DNA of 64,000 bases from Pseudoscleropodium purum (Eukaryota; Streptophyta; Bryopsida; Hypnales; Brachytheciaceae): the NCBI GenBank assembly GCA_963969395.1, contig OZ017797.1, positions 16,182,001 through 16,246,000 on the forward strand, read 5' to 3'. The notes under the pieces were generated by a model, which saw only the letters and a list, made by a program, of their open reading frames with translations, was not told the DNA's origin and did not search any database. Below, piece by piece: positions 54,441 to 64,000 of the stretch; the stretch's first letter is position 1; each line of letters begins with the position of its first letter. A program made the position numbers and the translations under genes.

Positions 54441-55898
54441 TCATCTTCCTAAATTGAGTCTCCTTCTTTCTCCTCTAAGTGTCCACAAATGATCTATCAA
54501 ATCATTTCTCAATGCAAAGTGAGTCTCAATGTTCTCAACTTGCCTAGTGCCATCCTGTAAATCCCGAAATGTGAATGGGAGAGGAGTGCTATGGGAAGGT
54601 CCTCCCAAATCTGCAAATGGCTCAAGGTGGAGTTCCTTCTCATCCTCCCAAATCATGTTGTGCATAATAATGCAAGCCATCATGATGTTCTCAATAACCC
54701 CCATATCCCACTGCCGACAGGGATTCTTGATAATTTCCCACCTTGCTTGCAACACTCCAAAGGCACGCTCCACATCCTTCCGTGCACCTTCTTGGCATTT
54801 TGCAAAATGCTCCTTCATCTCACCCTGTGGCTCATGAATTGGCTGCACAAAGCATGCCCATGATGGATAAATGCCATCTGTGAGGAAGTAGTATCTAGGG
54901 TAAACATTGCCGTTTACCTCGAAACTGATGTCGTGGCCAGCACCCCGCAAAAGGTTTAAAAGAAACGGAGAATTGTCCAAGACATTGATGTCGTTGTTGC
55001 CCCCCGGCAAACCAAAATAAGCATGCCATATCCATAAGCTCTGGTCCGCCACAACTTCCAAGATAATGCTCCTATTCTTGTCCTTATCTTGGAATTGACC
55101 CTGCCAAGCTACAGAGCAATTCTTCCAAGTCCACTGCATACAATCCAGACTTCCAAACATCCCTGGGAATCCACGCTTCTCATTGATAGCCATCTGCTTC
55201 TCTATATGAAACCGTGTAGGCTGCCTCAAATAAACAGACTCAAAGCAACCCCTCACTGCAACTACAAACCGAGTCAAGCACTCTTGGGCTGTAGACTCTC
55301 CTAATTTGCAGTACTCATCACATGCATTTGCTGCCACTCCGTATGCCAACATACGGAGAGCAGCAGTGCATTTCTGCAAAGAGGATAAACCCAGACGCTT
55401 CGTACAATCCGCACGCTGTGTAAACCATGGATCAAAACTAACAACAGCATCGTCGATCCTTCTGAAAAGTTCCTTCCACATCCTATACCGTCTCCTGAAC
55501 TTCCTTGGTCCATATGTAGGATAGTCACAAAAATAATCCTTCAAAAAAAGATTGTGACATACCTCTCTATCACGCCAAACGTATTCCCTTCCAGGAACAC
55601 TACCTCCCGTCTTGGGCTTGATAGATGGCTCACCCAAGAGTTCACTAGAAACAACATCAACCATCTGCAAGAATAGGTCATTCTCAAGCTCATCCTCCAT
55701 GTCCTCTTCAAACCCTATATCAAACCCAAGTGCCCTCTCTTGCTCATCCTCCCATGACTCCATGGCTCTCACAAATTTAAAAACACAAGCAAATCCCAAT
55801 TCACAGCCCCCTCTCAGCTCAGTCTCCAGTAATCGCAGCAAGTCCCTGTTCACAGACCGCAGGAGCTCCAACGGCACCCTCAGCTGAAAAGAGCCCAA
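54441..55898 (-). CDS. PIF/Harbinger DDE transposase, intact
   Basis: The single-exon frame of 485 codons has the complete nuclease core of the HARBI1/ALP1-like family (DDE_4): Asp252 in SLDCMQW, Asp341 in LTDGIYPSW, Glu377 in DVERAFGVLQARW, with D-to-E spacing of 36. The N-terminal half has the usual helical region (YRMWKELFRRI, QKCTAALRMLAYG). The enzyme cuts at the terminal repeats and inserts at TTA/TAA targets, with ORF1 as DNA-binding partner. ATG at codon 46 (55,763, context GCCATGG, protein MESWEDEQ) is a better match to family N-termini than the first ATG at 55,898. No frameshift or stop is seen. Domesticated relatives exist in plants, but intact ends and target duplication show this one is an ordinary transposon gene. 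Confidence 0.95.
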   Translation of the reverse strand: MGSFQLRVPLELLRSVNRDLLRLLETELRGGCELGFACVFKFVRAMESWEDEQERALGFDIGFEEDMEDELENDLFLQMVDVVSSELLGEPSIKPKTGGSVPGREYVWRDREVCHNLFLKDYFCDYPTYGPRKFRRRYRMWKELFRRIDDAVVSFDPWFTQRADCTKRLGLSSLQKCTAALRMLAYGVAANACDEYCKLGESTAQECLTRFVVAVRGCFESVYLRQPTRFHIEKQMAINEKRGFPGMFGSLDCMQWTWKNCSVAWQGQFQDKDKNRSIILEVVADQSLWIWHAYFGLPGGNNDINVLDNSPFLLNLLRGAGHDISFEVNGNVYPRYYFLTDGIYPSWACFVQPIHEPQGEMKEHFAKCQEGARKDVERAFGVLQARWEIIKNPCRQWDMGVIENIMMACIIMHNMIWEDEKELHLEPFADLGGPSHSTPLPFTFRDLQDGTRQVENIETHFALRNDLIDHLWTLRGERRRLNLGR

Positions 55899-56123
55899 AA
55901 CGCAGAGAACCCCCGCTCAAGGGCCCGCCAGCCACCTAGGCATGCCCCCCAACGCCACATCACCCACCCCCCAAGCCACATCACCCGCCAAGGAGAGATG
56001 CCGTGATCCATACCGAGCCTCGATTGGGGCGGTATTGCAAAAATTGGCCGCGCCATTTCAGAGGGAGCCCGCCAGTCTGGCTTGGAGCGTCCCCATAGCG
56101 TCCCACTATTGGGGATGCTCTTA

Positions 56124-56675
56124 GTTTTGCTTCTACTCACCCTTGTACTCAAGATGTGTAAATAACCCTTGAAAACACCTTCCTTCTGCAGACAATATAA
56201 GAAGAATACATAGATTGAGCATTCAATATCTTAAAAACGGTCGAATTCCACCATAATTTCACGCTGATCTAATACAGAGTTGGTAGATTTGAAGGCACAG
56301 TAAGCCATGTGCAGTCACCAGATGAGGATGTGTAGATTGTGTTTGAAAAGTGTAGATTTTTCACTCAGTGGTTGAATCTAAACATAGTCCGATGAAGATC
56401 TGATGAAAGTTTTGTAGATGTGGAGGGACTCATGCGCATTTTCCATTCCAATTGCAAATGGTTCACTGGACCCGGCCGTGGGTCAATTGGTAGGGCCCCA
56501 AAACGCATGTGCGTGAGTTCATAAGGAAAGGAATCATCCTACCTAAGAGCATCTTCAATGGAACACTCTAAACAACTCTCTAAATATATTATTCTGTATT
56601 ATCTTTTGCTTGGTCTAAATTAGAACTCGTGATTATTATCGTTGAATGTGCATAAAAAAAACTTGTTAAAAAGAC
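56124..56675. other. Intergenic sequence with a possible second Harbinger-like end
   Basis: TAAGAGCATCTTCAATGG at about 56,544 resembles the left terminus of a Harbinger-type MITE (TAA target, then GAGCATC), but I find no inverted partner nearby. The remainder has no recognisable gene. Confidence 0.4.
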
Positions 56676-56948
56676 ATTTTGGATTTGAAAGTTGGACAAC
56701 TGAAATAGAGCCCATTCAAAAGCAAGCTAGAAGAAAAAAAATATTGAAAGTATATAAAACTTTTTAAAAAAAAAATCATGCTTAAAGAGAGAAAATCCAT
56801 GGAAATGGCATGGAAAATTTCCAAAAAATACATGCCATTTCTATAAATTTTCTTTCTTAAGCATGATTTGTCATGGCATTTTGGACTTTGTCTCTTAGTT
56901 TGCTTTCAATAGGCTCTATTTTAGTTGTCTAACTTTCAAATCCAAATT
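56676..56948. repeat. 273-bp hairpin element
   Basis: The outer arms 'ttttggatttgaaagttgga' and, at the right, 'ctttcaaatccaaat' are inverted copies; TAGAGCC faces GGCTCTA. An inner pair ATCATGCTTAAAGA/TCTTTCTTAAGCATGAT and GGCATG/CATGCC closes a loop near 56,820. Arms are about 125 nt, with AT-rich bulges. MITE-like; small-RNA potential. Confidence 0.65.
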
Positions 56949-57949
56949 ATATTGTGTTTAATTAACTTGTAAGGTTTTTTCATCTTTGGAGGCCCATAAC
57001 TACTCCAAAATACTTGTCCCCAAAGTTAACTTGTTCAAGTATATCATACCAAAATGTCCCCATTAATTCATTGCAAGTTCAATGTGCCTAAACTTCAAAG
57101 TGTTTTTTTTAGCCCTTCCACAAGGTGAACTTTTTGTCTTTCAACATTTTTACGAAAAACCTCAATCCTATGTCCTACAAATTGTGCATTTCAATCAAAA
57201 TATTAGAAAATAGGTTGAGAATATATTGAAAAATTCTAAAGAAAAATACTTTCACATTCAATTTTTAAAAATAAAGTAGAAAGTGGTACAAAATAAAATA
57301 AAAAACTAAACCATTACGGCAATGACTATTATAAGAAATTGAGAATGCTAATTACAATAACCAAAGTGTCCTAGTATACACTCCAAGTCTTTTCTTATCT
57401 TTTTTATTTGAAAAATTCTTAAATTGAGGGAAAAAAGCAACTTTGTATGTTTTTCTACCTTGATTGCATGCAAAATGAAACTCTTCATAACTTTCACTTT
57501 TGGGGGGAATTGAATGGTTCAAATGTTTTTGAATAGATATCACTCTATACCTTTCAACAAATTCATTAGTCTTTTTCAAAAAATATTTTTTGTTGCCCAG
57601 TTTGACTTTGAAATTTATTAAATTTTAATTTTTTGCATTATATACCAACATGACATGAAACAAAGCTTCACAATTTGATTAGGTTGATTAGTATCTATTC
57701 TAAAAATTTTAATGCAAATATTCCAAATTATGAAGTTGACCAAGCTTGTCCAAGATCTTAGAATTTGAAAATCTTAAATGGGCTTTTTGGTCCTTTAAAG
57801 AGGATTTTGATGCACTTCCAATGATAGTCATTACAAGTTTTAATTCTATAGTCACCAAAGAAAAGATAGTGATGTCTTTAGTGAGTTGTTTAGTGTGTTC
57901 TTTTGAAGATGCCATAATCGTGACCACTTCCTAAGAACAACCCTTACAT
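56949..57949. other. AT-rich intergenic sequence, nothing recognised
   Basis: The ORFs at 57,352-57,579 and 57,709-57,927 have no recognisable motif. Confidence 0.45.
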
Positions 57950-58500
57950 ATTCTTGCCTAAAATATATTTTTCCAAACTAATATGACATTGACGAATTTG
58001 TTCTCTATGAATTTTAATGTAAAGAAGAAATATGATATCTTTTATGGATTTAGCATACTAGAAGTAATATAGTTTCTTACAATTTAGAACCTTGCATTTG
58101 TATTAGAGAATAAACTTATTATCTAAAGTGGATGATAAAATTGGAAAATTTGAAATTCTTTTTGGATTAAAAGACTCCATATTAACCAAGAGAAGTTAGA
58201 AAATAAAAATTAACTAGACAAAAAATAAGGTCCATGTTCTAACACTTATTTCCAAGGGGTGGAAGAAAATTTTTAAAGTCCCTTCATATAATAAGTTTTC
58301 CTCCATAGAATGCATTGAAGTGGACCTAAAGCAAATTTTTTGTCTTGTACTCTTTGTCAATCCAAATGGAGCTCCCAAGAAGAAAGTGCAAGCAATCAAA
58401 TGCAAAATGATTTGATTTGTTTTTAACACATTAAAGCAAAGTGATTTCTTTTATCTTTGCTAATTACTTGTACACTCCTTTCTGTTTGTAATGGATAATA
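57950..58500 (+). repeat. Dispersed repeat, copy 2 (pairs with 51,580-52,095)
   Basis: Direct-orientation counterpart of 51,580-52,095 (see there), without coding capacity. Confidence 0.65.
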
Positions 58501-59324
58501 TTTTTTGCTTCCGATCTAGTGACTTTGAATGTAAGTGATGATATTGTAGAATAACCTAAATTATTTTATACTACCACTGCAAAATGATTGAGCAAGCATG
58601 CACTTGAGAATTTAAATTAGGGTTTCACTATTCTACTAAATAATATAACACAAATAATTGGAAAAACATTATTAGATTTTCATAATTAATCTCTTCTTTG
58701 TATTAAAAATAAAACAATATAATTTTTATTTTTTTTGTTATAAAATTTAATGACATCTTTTATTGATTCTTATTAAACCAAGCATTTACATAGTAGAAAT
58801 CTGATGGTCAAAACCAATTTTTTGCTTGAGGATGACTTCCACAAACATCATGTCTACTTAAAAACATAAAAGTCAACAAATCTAGTATGAGCATTGCATT
58901 TCAAATCTTAAAAAGTCTAATACAAGTGCAAAGTATAGCATATTTACCTATCAAAACATTGGAAACAAAAATTCAACTTTATAAGAAGAATGGCTTAGAC
59001 AAACCTTTCTTATAATGTATGCTTTTATTTGAAAAATTTATGATTTTTGAAGATGGTTTGCATTTATAAACATATGTGGAATGCATGGCATCTAAAATAC
59101 TATGCAATTTTTAATTCATTTTCAAAAATACTTTTTACAAGAATATTTTTATAAATCATTATGGCCAAATTGACTATGAAACATGGGCTTGATTTTTTCC
59201 AAAGAACTTGACAAGTTGAAGGTAAAATGTGAGAATATCTTTCATTATAAAATTCATAGAGGAAAAAAAAATTAAAGAATAAAATAAAAAATAGTACTTG
59301 GCACATTACATACACTTAGAATCA
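58501..59324. other. AT-rich intergenic sequence, nothing recognised
   Basis: No gene or clear element boundary. Confidence 0.5.
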
Positions 59325-60246
59325 TTAATCCCTAAAGTTCTTTGACTATGTTTTCACCAAAAACTCTCCAAAACTGTCATTTTTAGGACACATACCAAAA
59401 AAAATTAAAAAATTTTAAACACATTCAACCATAGGATCTTGTATGATGATAATTTGAGAAGATGTGGAAAAAATTTCAGAAATTTCCACCGTGTAGATTG
59501 CAAGATATTAGTGTTTCAATTGACAAAAAGCCTTTTTTGGGCCCTACAAAAAAATGGGCAGTTGCACTTCACAAGGTCACATTTGTATGAAAAAATGCCC
59601 CACATGGTTGCAACTCTTTGGATCAATTCTTCAAAGCAATTTGGCTACATGCTTGAAAATTTTGGAATTGTACAACATATAGGAAAAAAATAGTAGAAGT
59701 AGCAAAAAGAAGTAGAAAATGAACCAAAACACTAGATTATTAATAATTTAGCTATGGAATTGAAAAACTCCAATTCCAATGGTTGTAATGTTGTAATAAA
59801 CAATCTTCACCTAATATTTTTTATTTTTTTTCAAAAATATTGAAAATTGAGTTCAATAAAGAACTTCAAAGTTTATTTTGGAGTAGAGAATCCATAATTG
59901 CCTACAAACTGAAACACCTCATAACTTTTGACTCATTGATCAAAATGGAATGACTCAAAGCTTTCTACATATATAGAAATTTAGAAATTTCATTTCAAAT
60001 TTTTATTTTTGAAAAAAGTGATTTTTTCAGATTTGCTCGGATTGTCCGAGTTGAGAAACAAACTACATATTAGGCCATAACTTTTGACTCATATTCCAAA
60101 TGTCTTGAAATTTGTGCACATGAAAGATATTCCTTGTTCATACCTTCTATTAAAATTTGGGCCAAAAATATGGAAATCTCCACTCACATGCACATGCCCA
60201 AGAAAGTTATGTTGCCAAAATACACACTTTGGTCCTTCAGGGTTAA
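59325..60246 (-). mobile_element. ~0.92-kb inverted-terminal-repeat element, copy F
   Basis: The left end TTAATCCCTAAAGTTC and the inverted right end GGTCCTTCAGGGTTAA frame a body that aligns end to end, reversed, with copy A, including 'agccttttttgggccctac' and 'aaaatttgggccaaaaatat'. Non-coding. Confidence 0.75.
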
Positions 60247-62150
60247 TTCTTTAAAGTCTGGTCAACTATATTCTGTTAGATTTGGAAGTATTTTCTTCCA
60301 TGCCAATGAATGGAAAATATATTTGGTTTACGTACCCAAAGAATGGATGTGGAGAATTTTGTTTGGCTTCTTAAATGGGACAAAAATGAATCATACTAAG
60401 CTAGCATGTAAAATCTGTGTCTATTTATCTACTGAAATGGGAGCTACAAGTTGTATTGGAGACTAAAATAAACACAATAAATGAAGAAAGCACACATTAC
60501 TAGCAATGACCAAGCTTTGAAGAGCAATCTCTTTGGAAACCGTGACACTTTGTAGCTTACTTGAGCTAAATTTCTAAAACTAGAAGAATCTAGCTCTACC
60601 CTAGAATTGACAACAAACATTAAAAGGCAATAATGTTAGCAAAAGAATAATTTCACAATAAAAATAATTTAGGCTTTGCTAATCATTAATCTTTAATGTT
60701 AATATTTTTATATTATTTTATTTATGTACTTTCAATCTTGAAAAGATAGTGAGGCAAAAAAATGGTTTATAGATGACATTCATAATTACAATAATAATGA
60801 AGAATGCACTTATTGGTTCAAAAATCAAATCAGTTTCCATTAGAACCTTACATTTTTCTTATACTAATTTCATTGATTATATTGTAAGATAACGAATAAT
60901 TTAGAAAAGTCCAAATTTTATATACAACAATCAATGAAGAACATTGTTTGTATTCATTGTAACCTAAATAAAAATCAAACCTAAAAAACCTTTACACAAC
61001 CTAATCAAATATACTAAAAAAAAAATGTATCATATAAACACTTATTTTGAGATGGAGGGAGTACGACTTACAATAACTAACAAATCTGAATATAAATCTA
61101 AAATGGTTCCATTGGAACAACTCTACCATAAGCATCAATGTACAAAGTCCCAAAGTAGATATATGGAAGTTATAGTGTGCAATATGCAACACATTACCAC
61201 GGAAGTTTGAAGAAAAAAATAGTTGTGATTTGAAAGAAGATTAATTTAAAAGTTATCTATGTTTAAAACTTAATGTTATTCACCATGACTTGGAATTACT
61301 TTATCTTTTGTCACTTTTTTCTTATGATTTCACAAAAACTTTCTTGTGCCTTAGCATATTGGTATACATCATTTTAGATTGTTGAACAAATTAAAGAAAA
61401 TTGACATTTAGATAAATGAAAATATCAATAATTTGAAAAATATGCAAATAATATTGCTTCTCACAATATTTGCTTTGCTTTTTGGAATTGAGAGCATAGA
61501 ATAACATTAGTCATTATAGAGAGAGTATAAGTTGCAATATAGACCATTGTTATATCTTAATGCCCTTGCAATTGAAATATTTGTTGAAATGAACAATGCG
61601 TTCAATTTTATATTTTATAATCATATAATGAATTTTTAGTTTCAGTTTTTCTTAATAAAGACTATAGTTCATGATGCAAAAAATTGATCCAACAAATCAA
61701 AAATAAATAAATTATTATTGTCCGTTTCATAAAAAAACCGAAAATTGCAAAATAAATATTATTGGAAAATCCAAGATATTATATTAAAACATGCTATGTG
61801 AGGTTCCATGTCTTTCTCAAAAAACTTTTGACAATACAACTTTTGATCACAGCAACTAATTAATGAAGGAAATGTTGAGGTGATAGTATTATACACATGG
61901 CATATAGCCATTGAATAAAAATCATTTCCAATTCCCTACATTGAAACACTCAGTCTTTGAATTCACTTCCCCCTCAATTGTTTTTTTTGTGCAACAAATC
62001 TTAAATTATATTAAAAAAATATAAAACTTTTACATTTAATCCTAAATCCTTATCTCTTCAACATTTTTTTCTTTAAGCTCATGATTCCTTGTCTTTCTTT
62101 GTCTCCTTCATATTGCTAAAATTCTCTTAAATGGATAAATTTGAATTCAT
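60247..62150. other. AT-rich intergenic sequence, nothing recognised
   Basis: No coding signature. The 110-codon ORF at 60,134-60,466 overlaps the end of copy F and has no motif. Confidence 0.5.
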
Positions 62151-62154
62151 TCTC

Positions 62155-62360
62155 TAAACTAAATTAATTTGACTTTACTCTCTCAAACAAATTTAATTTA
62201 ATTCATTCTTTGAAATGAATTTATTTTAATTCGTTCTTTAAAATAAACTTATTTGAATTCATTCTCTAAAATGAATTTATTTTAATTCATTCTCTAAAAT
62301 GAATTTATTTTAATTCATTCTCTAAAATGAATTATTTGAATTCATTTTCTAAAATGAATT
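62155..62360. repeat. 28-bp tandem repeat with palindromic units
   Basis: AATTCATTCTCTAAAATGAA then TTTATTTT repeats with a period of 27-28 bp (anchors 62,257, 62,284, 62,312, 62,339), with more diverged copies to the left. Each unit contains the inverted arms AATTCATT/AATGAATT and could extrude a small cruciform. Confidence 0.85.
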
Positions 62361-63394
62361 GTACAAAATTTTGATTAAATCCTTCAATAAATTTAGATTC
62401 AATTATTTTTCTATAACCAATTACATTTTAAAAGTCAATCACAATGTATAATTCATAAATCCATGAAATTAATTAATTTGAACATTTGATTTACATATTA
62501 CATCTTTATATGGAGAAGCATAAGTGAAGTCCCATTGTCACTACCACATACATCTGTTACATGACCAAATCACACCGTTGTTGAATTTTGAAGAAGAATT
62601 ATTGTTCTCTTATTGAATTGCACAGCTTGAGCAACTTCAATGACAATTTTTTTTTCTTATCTCACATTGCACGACAACAGAGGGTGGTCTATTGTTTTTA
62701 ATCTCATGCGATAGCTATTAGTTTTTCACTTGGGGGGAAAGAAATTGCTTGGCGATTCCCATGAGATAGTCTATACTTTGTGTCAAAAAATTTAAAAGAT
62801 TCATTTTAAATTTGACTTTGTAGAAAATTAATAGAATTTTTTATTAGTCATTCAACAACCACTAAGTCTAACTTTTAGTGATTAAATAGTTTGACTATAC
62901 TACTAATAAACATAAATAATTGAAGGAACATTTTAAAATTTACAAAATCTCTAAAAAACAAATATGAAAAGTTTCAATTATATTTAAATCCAAAATGAGA
63001 GCATACCAACATTGAAATTTTGAAGTTTGAAAATGTGATTATAGACCTGTCTTTTCACGATTCATAGATGGAATTCTCTTGGCAATGAACAAGTAAAATT
63101 GTCCAACACAATATAATTAGAATGTAAAGCCAATCATGTCATGACCCCATTTGTATGTTTTTTTTGCTTGTTTTTAAGCGAAATAATTTTTTTTTTAAAA
63201 CAAACAAATGTATGTGTTCTAAAATGTTATGCACTTTAATTTTTTTTCAAAGCATTTGCTGTTGTTTTAACCAATATATAGTAATTGATCTTTCAAACTA
63301 GTCAAATCAACTGGAATAATAGCATATCAAATCAAGTTAGTTTAGGCAAGGTTTAGTTTCCTCAACCAAGGTAGTCACCCAAATACTTCAATTA
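62361..63394. other. AT-rich intergenic sequence, nothing recognised
   Basis: No gene, RNA or element boundary recognised. Confidence 0.5.
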
Positions 63395-63830
63395 TTGCAC
63401 CAATAGGTTCATTCTTTGTTTGTATAGTTAACAATGAAGTCATCCATTAGATTTTTTAAGTCTAGAATAACTTTACATGGTTACACCATCAAATAAACTT
63501 TTGAGGTAATAATAGTTACAATCATAAAGTAAACTCCACTATGCTAGTGATCTTGAACTTTTATAAGTGTCTTAAGTTTTCAACTAGTAAGCTTATGCTT
63601 TAGTCAAGGTGATAAATTGAAGGGCCTAAAATTACTAAGGAACAGATAATACAATATATCAAGCTCTTTACCCTTCTTCACCCTTGCTTCCACCTCACTC
63701 GTTTGTTCTCACCCTTGTGTGAAGATGTATATACAACTCTTGTGCTCAATCTAGCTCAAAGGTTGGAAGCTTGTAATAGTAAGAAATACATTGGACTTGC
63801 TTTTGCTACACTTTTTGTTTGTGATGTATA
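63395..63830 (+). repeat. Dispersed repeat with GAAGGGCCTAAA core, copy 3
   Basis: Uninterrupted copy of the family at 52,120-52,494 (direct) and 13,670-14,130 (inverted). It shows the sequence the Harbinger element interrupted at 52 kb. 63,831-64,000 continues AT-rich with nothing recognised. Confidence 0.7.
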
Positions 63831-64000
63831 AGGAGGGCAATTCAAACCACTAATTTTTGCTTCTATTTGTAATTCCTATTTTTAGATTGGTCAAATTTTC
63901 ATATTTTCTTGTTTGCACTTGAAAGGAGATTCCAATGCACAAAAGAACGTAACATTTAGATACCACATGCAAAAGTTATGAAGAAAAAAAAATTAAAGTT

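Larger units (their letters stand above)
52495..56120. mobile_element. Complete PIF/Harbinger element, 3,626 bp
   Basis: Perfect 15-bp terminal inverted repeats, GAGCATCCCCAATAG at 52,495-52,509 and its complement at 56,106-56,120, are flanked by a 3-bp TTA duplication at 52,492-52,494 and 56,121-56,123. Ends and duplication are diagnostic for PIF/Harbinger. Two convergent genes fill it: a Myb/SANT-like accessory protein on + and a DDE transposase on -, their final stops only about 11 bp apart. The uninterrupted transposase and perfect ends point to a recent insertion. Confidence 0.97.

Overview
The window looks like a land-plant nuclear genome. Gene islands with GC-rich exons and short introns (about 120-710 bp) sit in a very AT-rich, transposon-filled background. 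The only intact host protein genes I can support are two plant-specific B-type cyclin-dependent kinases with eight exons each. The short introns argue against a giant conifer or fern genome. A bryophyte or other non-seed plant is possible, but I cannot fix the species.

Layout. 0.8-5.9 kb: an 82-bp tandem array split by a complete 3,991-bp CACTA element. 6.7-8.8 kb: dispersed repeats, including the first of six related ~0.93-kb inverted-terminal-repeat elements. 9.2-10.6 kb: a conserved non-coding block with a TATA box followed by a 154-nt MIRNA-like foldback. 12.0-12.8 kb: a decayed L-type lectin receptor kinase. 16.3-19.5 kb: CDKB copy 1 on +. 23.6-37.5 kb: a large degenerate CACTA element with broken TNP2 transposase on -, nested insertions, and a decayed copy of the MIRNA-like block near its right end. 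37.5-38.7 kb: a 148-bp tandem array interrupted by a 477-bp hAT-type element. 39.0-40.0 kb: a ~1.05-kb near-perfect foldback. 41.2-43.3 kb: a second well-preserved copy of the MIRNA-like block on -. 46.3-49.6 kb: CDKB copy 2 on -. 52.5-56.1 kb: a complete PIF/Harbinger element with an intact DDE transposase and a damaged accessory ORF. 56.5-64 kb: more dispersed repeats, a small foldback and a 28-bp tandem array.

How it fits together. The two CDKB genes are convergent paralogues whose homology covers promoter, introns and 3' UTR. Both promoters keep an AACGG core (MSA type, expected for G2/M genes) about 318 nt before the ATG. The most interesting object is the repeated non-coding block. Its three copies (10.3, 37.2 and 42.2 kb) each put a TATA box some 40-60 nt before a ~152-nt hairpin. 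A 23-nt stretch of the 5' arm is identical between the two good copies. The copy inside the CACTA element carries G-to-A and C-to-T changes in that stretch. I read this as a candidate MIRNA family with one transposon-captured, decaying member. Proof would need small-RNA data.
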